From positions 1 to 64,000 of the forward strand of contig NZ_FVZN01000012.1 in assembly GCF_900168685.1 (NCBI RefSeq): a stretch of 64,000 nt of DNA. Reading direction: 5' to 3'. This DNA is from Solibacillus isronensis (GTDB lineage: Bacteria > Bacillota > Bacilli > Bacillales_A > Planococcaceae). Below, piece by piece: positions 60,472-64,000 of the stretch. The notes under the pieces are model-generated. The model saw only the letters and a list, made by a program, of their open reading frames with translations. It ran no database searches and had not been told where the DNA came from. Every line of letters starts with the position of its first letter. Position 1 is the first letter of the stretch. The translations under genes and the position numbers were made by a program.

Positions 60472-60685
60472 AGTTCATCACGTCCTTTCGAATATACCAG
60501 GCCTCGTAGAGAGGTTCACTGCGTCCAGGAACCTTGACCGGGCTATAACAGGTGATTGCATAATCCCTCACATCTTCTTCTAGATCGAGAAGACCTTCAT
60601 ATGTAAGTGCCTCGAACGGCACTGGGTCATAAAAGCTCAATATCCGTTTATCACTTGCGAGTATCTCACTGATCGTGACAAGCAT
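60461..60685 (-). CDS. Small hypothetical protein of the transfer operon
   Basis: A 74-residue acidic protein (MLVTISEILASDKRILSFYD...). It overlaps the start of the ArdC-like gene by 11 bases and follows virD4 by 18 bases, so it is cotranscribed. Similar small genes often occur beside ardC in Gram-positive elements. Unknown function. Confidence 0.6.
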   Translation of the reverse strand: MLVTISEILASDKRILSFYDPVPFEALTYEGLLDLEEDVRDYAITCYSPVKVPGRSEPLYEAWYIRKDVMNYVD

Positions 60686-60703
60686 ATCCTTCTCCCCTTT
60701 CGC

Positions 60704-62668
60704 TTATAAGAGTGTCCGCAGGTCGGTCGCTTCGTGTTCCTTCAGGCGTTCTTCGACCGAGAGGTCGTCTCTTTTCTGTTGCTGTTCTTCCCATTCTTCT
60801 TCAAGTCCCTCATCTGTCAGGTCGAACAGGTCAGATTGATCGATCTCTTCCTCGATGATTTGGACCGAACGTCCACCGTTTACGTTCGTCTCAGTATCCG
60901 TGACCTGTGGAACGGACGGTTTCGTGAATGCAGCCTCTTTCTTTACTGCACTTGGTACCGGTTCACTTGCTGTATGACGCTCCACATAATCTCCGAATAC
61001 TTCGGATTGCCATGCCTTCTGTAGTTTCAATGGATAGAGTCCACTGACGAACAGGTAACAGTCGTTCTTGGCGATGCTGGCAAGGTCCCCTTCTGAGATC
61101 AACGAGCGCTTTACATATTGCTCGGTCGTACTTTGACTGGAACTGGATTTTCCACTCATGAAGCCCCCACTTTGGCTAGAGGAACCGGTCTGAACCTTCG
61201 CTGTCGTCTCCCCGGCAAGCTGTGAGAAGTACTTGATGGTCTCCATGTCCTTGCTTCGCAAGAACAATAACGCGTCATGGTTCGAGAGGATGGAACGTGC
61301 CATCTCTTTTCCATACAACGATTCGATCTGGCCATTGTCTTGGACGATGGTGTTCATCGATAGACCGAGACCTCGACAGGTAGCGAGCACGCGACCGTAC
61401 TTGTCGATCTTTCCGATGTTCGGGAACTCATCTAACAAGAAGATGGTCGGGATCTTGAGTTTTCCTCGGTTCTCATCAGCCATCTTATAGAACTGTGCGA
61501 TCAATTGGTCGAAGAATACGGATGTGAGCGCTGTGAACGGGTTCTCATCCATCGGCAGTTTTACATATAAGATACTTTTCTGTTCTTGGAACTCCCGGAA
61601 GTTGAAGTCGCTTGTACGTGTCATCTCACTGATCTTCTTCAGCGTAAAGATGCTGACCTGTGAAGCAAAGGATGACGTGACACTTGTTCGGGTGTTGCCT
61701 CCAAGCGTTGTGAGCCCTTTTAGTAACTGATAGGCCGGATGATGTGGACCAAGGTCTTCATCTACCCAGTTCCGAAACGATTCCTCATCAGGTGCGACAT
61801 GTTCATTGAAAGCATTGAGTACGTCCTGCATGCTTGCGTTCGGAATCTCGGTCTTGCAATAGACGATGAGTCCGGCAAGCATCTTCTGTGCACGCTCCAT
61901 GAAGAAGTCTTCTTTTCCGTCTTTCGTCGAGTTCTTGGCGATGGTGACGGAGACGCTTTGCGCATCTTGGTCATCAAATACATAGTCGAGCAAGTTATAG
62001 TTATCCTGATTGAAGTTGATGAAGTCGATCTGGTAGACCTTATAGCCTTGCTTGCGTTTGATTGCTGCGGTCTGTTCGAACAGTTCCCCTTTCGGGTCCG
62101 TCACAATCAATGTCTCTTCTCGATTGTTGATGAGGTTCGGGATGACGTAAGACTGTCCTTTACCACTCCCACTGGAACCGACGATGTAGACGTTTCGGTT
62201 ATCGATCTCTGTCGAGCGTGGAATGATCATCAGCTGTTTTTTATCAGGAACTTTCCCGACGATCAGACCGTTTTCGAGTTGCTGAAGGGTCTTCTCGGGT
62301 TGCTTCGTCTGATACCGGTTCTTTTCAGAGAAATACTTGCCGTTCAATACGTCAGCCGGTTTCGTGAACCGTGCCGATCCGTGGACCCCAAAATCATGGG
62401 CGTCTTCATAGGAGATCGTTCTCAAGCGCATCTTCGAGAGGAACCAACCAAAGAAAACGATAGATAGGATGGCCACTAACAGCTGAGAACGCTGGTCCGT
62501 CTCCATCAGGAATGTGAAGGTCCCTTTGAAGTCGAGGAGGAGCGTGTTCAACGTTCCCCCACCATTTAAGAACCGGAGAAGGCCGGTGATTGCGTATCCG
62601 ACTAAAAATGACAGCACGAATGCTACGAATATCTTGAGGCCAGCCCCTTTTTGGAAAGTCTTTTTCAT
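60704..62668 (-). CDS. virD4: VirD4/TraG-type conjugative coupling protein
   Basis: A 654-residue type IV coupling protein that links the relaxosome to the mating channel. Two N-terminal transmembrane helices (about 11-31 and 61-77), Walker A GSSGSGKGQ at 164-172 (Lys170), Walker B IFLLDEFPN, and conserved NHDALLFLRSKD and a C-terminal acidic/Gln-rich tail. It lies 29 bases after the relaxase-type gene. Together they make the element at least mobilisable; the VirB-type channel genes would be outside the window. Confidence 0.93.
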   Translation of the reverse strand: MKKTFQKGAGLKIFVAFVLSFLVGYAITGLLRFLNGGGTLNTLLLDFKGTFTFLMETDQRSQLLVAILSIVFFGWFLSKMRLRTISYEDAHDFGVHGSARFTKPADVLNGKYFSEKNRYQTKQPEKTLQQLENGLIVGKVPDKKQLMIIPRSTEIDNRNVYIVGSSGSGKGQSYVIPNLINNREETLIVTDPKGELFEQTAAIKRKQGYKVYQIDFINFNQDNYNLLDYVFDDQDAQSVSVTIAKNSTKDGKEDFFMERAQKMLAGLIVYCKTEIPNASMQDVLNAFNEHVAPDEESFRNWVDEDLGPHHPAYQLLKGLTTLGGNTRTSVTSSFASQVSIFTLKKISEMTRTSDFNFREFQEQKSILYVKLPMDENPFTALTSVFFDQLIAQFYKMADENRGKLKIPTIFLLDEFPNIGKIDKYGRVLATCRGLGLSMNTIVQDNGQIESLYGKEMARSILSNHDALLFLRSKDMETIKYFSQLAGETTAKVQTGSSSQSGGFMSGKSSSSQSTTEQYVKRSLISEGDLASIAKNDCYLFVSGLYPLKLQKAWQSEVFGDYVERHTASEPVPSAVKKEAAFTKPSVPQVTDTETNVNGGRSVQIIEEEIDQSDLFDLTDEGLEEEWEEQQQKRDDLSVEERLKEHEATDLRTLL

Positions 62669-62697
62669 AGAAGTTCACGCCTTTCGTCTGTTTGACT

Positions 62698-64000
62698 TTA
62701 CAGTTCGATTTCGAGTCCGAGCTCCCGACGGAGCTGTTTATCTTTGATCTTCTTGTTCCGTATCGCCGTAGATGGCGTGTCGTTCCGTTGTTGTGTACGG
62801 TCTTGTTCAGCCTGTACAATGAGGCTCTCCAGTAGTTCAGCGCTTGCTCGACCTGTCGGTAGGTGCGTCAAGATTCCTTTGTCAGCATCAAGTTTTCGCG
62901 TGAACGTACCATCTACTTTCGCTTGGTAAGCGCGCATCTTTTGTTCTCGTTCTTCTTGCAGTACTTGGGCTTTACCAAGGCACTCTTTAAGAGAAGGACG
63001 ATGTCGTTCTGTTCCTTTTGCATAATGGTGCAAGATGTCCCCTTTCATCTCAAGAGGAAGTTTCTCGACTTCACGGACTAGTTTCGGTTTGCTGTCTGCA
63101 AATGTCAGGTTCAATAGGTCGTTGACCTGCAGGTCGATATGTCTTGCTTTTGCTTCGTATTTTTCAATGAGCTGATGTGTCGTGTTCAGTTTGATCGATG
63201 TCTCGTAGATGGCATCGAGGTCTTTCCTATCCGTTACGAGTTGCTCTTTTTTGTTTCCTAGTTTGATCAGTAGTCGAGACTGGATACGGATCTGTTCACA
63301 TACTTCACGTGATTGGCTGCAGACTTTTCGGATTTCTGAGTTCTCCAGATGTTCATCCATCTCTTCATAAGATGGGACTAGATTGTAGTTTTGATTAGAT
63401 AGTTTCTCAAGAATATCTTTCTTATGAGTCACGATCCGGTCGTTATAAGCGAATCGTTCATCAACGTCTGGATAGAGTTCATTGAATGCCTTATGGATAA
63501 TCAGACTCTCGGTTCGGTAAACACGTTCAGCATGTCCGATAAGTTGGTCCACTGTATGGCGATTTTTTTCGACATCATTCGTCAAAATGTCGAATGCGTC
63601 GAGTCGATCTGTGAATCGAGGTGTGAACGCTTTTCGATGAAACCCTTGAGCGAGAAGTGCGCCAGAATCATTTTCTTTAAATGCTTGGTGTGAGGCATTG
63701 AGTACAGCGTGTGTGACCTCTCTCTCTACTTCGGCTGGTTCGACTTTTCGCTCTTCCCAGGTGTAGAGAGATTGGAGCTGGCCGTGAACGGTACTGAATG
63801 AATAGCTGCTCTTGATACGATTCTGCATGAACCGTAGACTCTTCGAGTAGTCTTCATCAAGTTGCGCTGTGACTTCTCCTCTGTACCTGTGAATAAGTGC
63901 CGAGACGTTGAACTGTTTCTGTCGTGAAGACAGGTCGACGATCTTGTTGTTCAGCTGTTCAATCTCTGCGTTTTTTCTCTGGATTTCGAGGTTCAATTGA
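62698..64000 (-). CDS. C-terminal part of a relaxase-type mobilisation protein (cut by window edge)
   Basis: 432 residues up to the right edge with no convincing internal start; the first TTG is at 63,996 and the frame continues out of the window. The visible part is highly charged and helical with coiled coils (IEQLNNKIVDLSSRQKQ, LKECLGKAQVLQEEREQKMR). Position next to VirD4 and this composition resemble the C-terminal regions of MobP-type relaxases. No catalytic motif is in view, so the call depends on context. Confidence 0.6.
   Translation of the reverse strand, partial: QLNLEIQRKNAEIEQLNNKIVDLSSRQKQFNVSALIHRYRGEVTAQLDEDYSKSLRFMQNRIKSSYSFSTVHGQLQSLYTWEERKVEPAEVEREVTHAVLNASHQAFKENDSGALLAQGFHRKAFTPRFTDRLDAFDILTNDVEKNRHTVDQLIGHAERVYRTESLIIHKAFNELYPDVDERFAYNDRIVTHKKDILEKLSNQNYNLVPSYEEMDEHLENSEIRKVCSQSREVCEQIRIQSRLLIKLGNKKEQLVTDRKDLDAIYETSIKLNTTHQLIEKYEAKARHIDLQVNDLLNLTFADSKPKLVREVEKLPLEMKGDILHHYAKGTERHRPSLKECLGKAQVLQEEREQKMRAYQAKVDGTFTRKLDADKGILTHLPTGRASAELLESLIVQAEQDRTQQRNDTPSTAIRNKKIKDKQLRRELGLEIEL

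Noticed and set aside
61739..62467. Plus-strand open frame of 242 codons
   Set aside because: It lies entirely opposite virD4, has no ribosome binding site or recognisable motif, and is explained by the codon bias of the true gene.
1..64000. tRNA or rRNA genes
   Set aside because: No cloverleaf or rRNA-like stretch was recognised by eye on either strand.

Overview
The window looks like part of a large, mosaic, probably conjugative multiresistance plasmid (or integrated element) of a low-GC Gram-positive bacterium of the Bacillales (Lysinibacillus, Kurthia, Exiguobacterium or a relative). This rests on AT-rich DNA, strong AGGAGG ribosome binding sites, Gram-positive resistance genes with leader-peptide attenuators, DUF families typical of Bacillus, and VirD4/relaxase-type transfer genes. 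No Rep, ParA or origin was recognised, so 'plasmid' is inference.

1-22 kb: mostly minus-strand maintenance genes. A cadC regulator is cut by the left edge. Then come a DUF1871 protein, a type IA topoisomerase (topB) and many uncharacterised small proteins. A decayed NAD-dependent DNA ligase is split by about 5.3 kb of accessory DNA holding a phage endolysin relic, an integrase tail and an unknown three-gene cassette. Further on lie a 600-residue protein with a duplicated zinc-finger module and a DNA polymerase III delta subunit (holA).

22.5-28.1 kb: an unusual CRISPR locus. A complete type I-C effector set (cas5c-cas8c-cas7) has no cas3, cas4, cas1 or cas2. It is followed by a tiny array with two identical spacers and by a broken gene that resembles the C-terminal part of TniQ, the target-selection protein of CRISPR-associated transposons. 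A frameshifted and truncated RES-domain gene lies on the other side.

28.1-40.8 kb: nested resistance transposons. A Tn554-family element (tnpA-tnpB-tnpC) carrying a trimethoprim-resistant DHFR and a flavin-dependent thymidylate synthase (ThyX) sits inside the transposase gene of a Tn917-like Tn3-family element with tnpR and inducible erm(B). The two outer inverted repeats are of different types, so the outer element is a hybrid. A 14-helix phenicol-type exporter under a nine-residue leader peptide follows.

40.8-50 kb: an orphan type I restriction specificity subunit, a HEPN/zinc-ribbon protein, a DUF6338-like membrane protein and two tiny proteins with matching proline/lysine tails; then a resolvase with its site, and a macrolide-type mef-msr operon with three short leader peptides.

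50-64 kb: a region richer in GC. Two radC-like genes are each preceded by the same approximately 480-nt, highly structured, non-coding segment. Also here are a CoiA-like protein, a membrane-anchored Mrr-like nuclease, a Tn3-family relic with a bleomycin-resistance/glyoxalase protein, a TetR-controlled pair of SMR efflux proteins, and a conjugation block (ArdC-like, VirD4, relaxase-type protein running off the right edge).

The best candidates for something new are the Cas3-less I-C/TniQ locus, the duplicated radC leader RNA, the twin-leader mef-msr operon and the HEPN/DUF6338/small-protein cluster.
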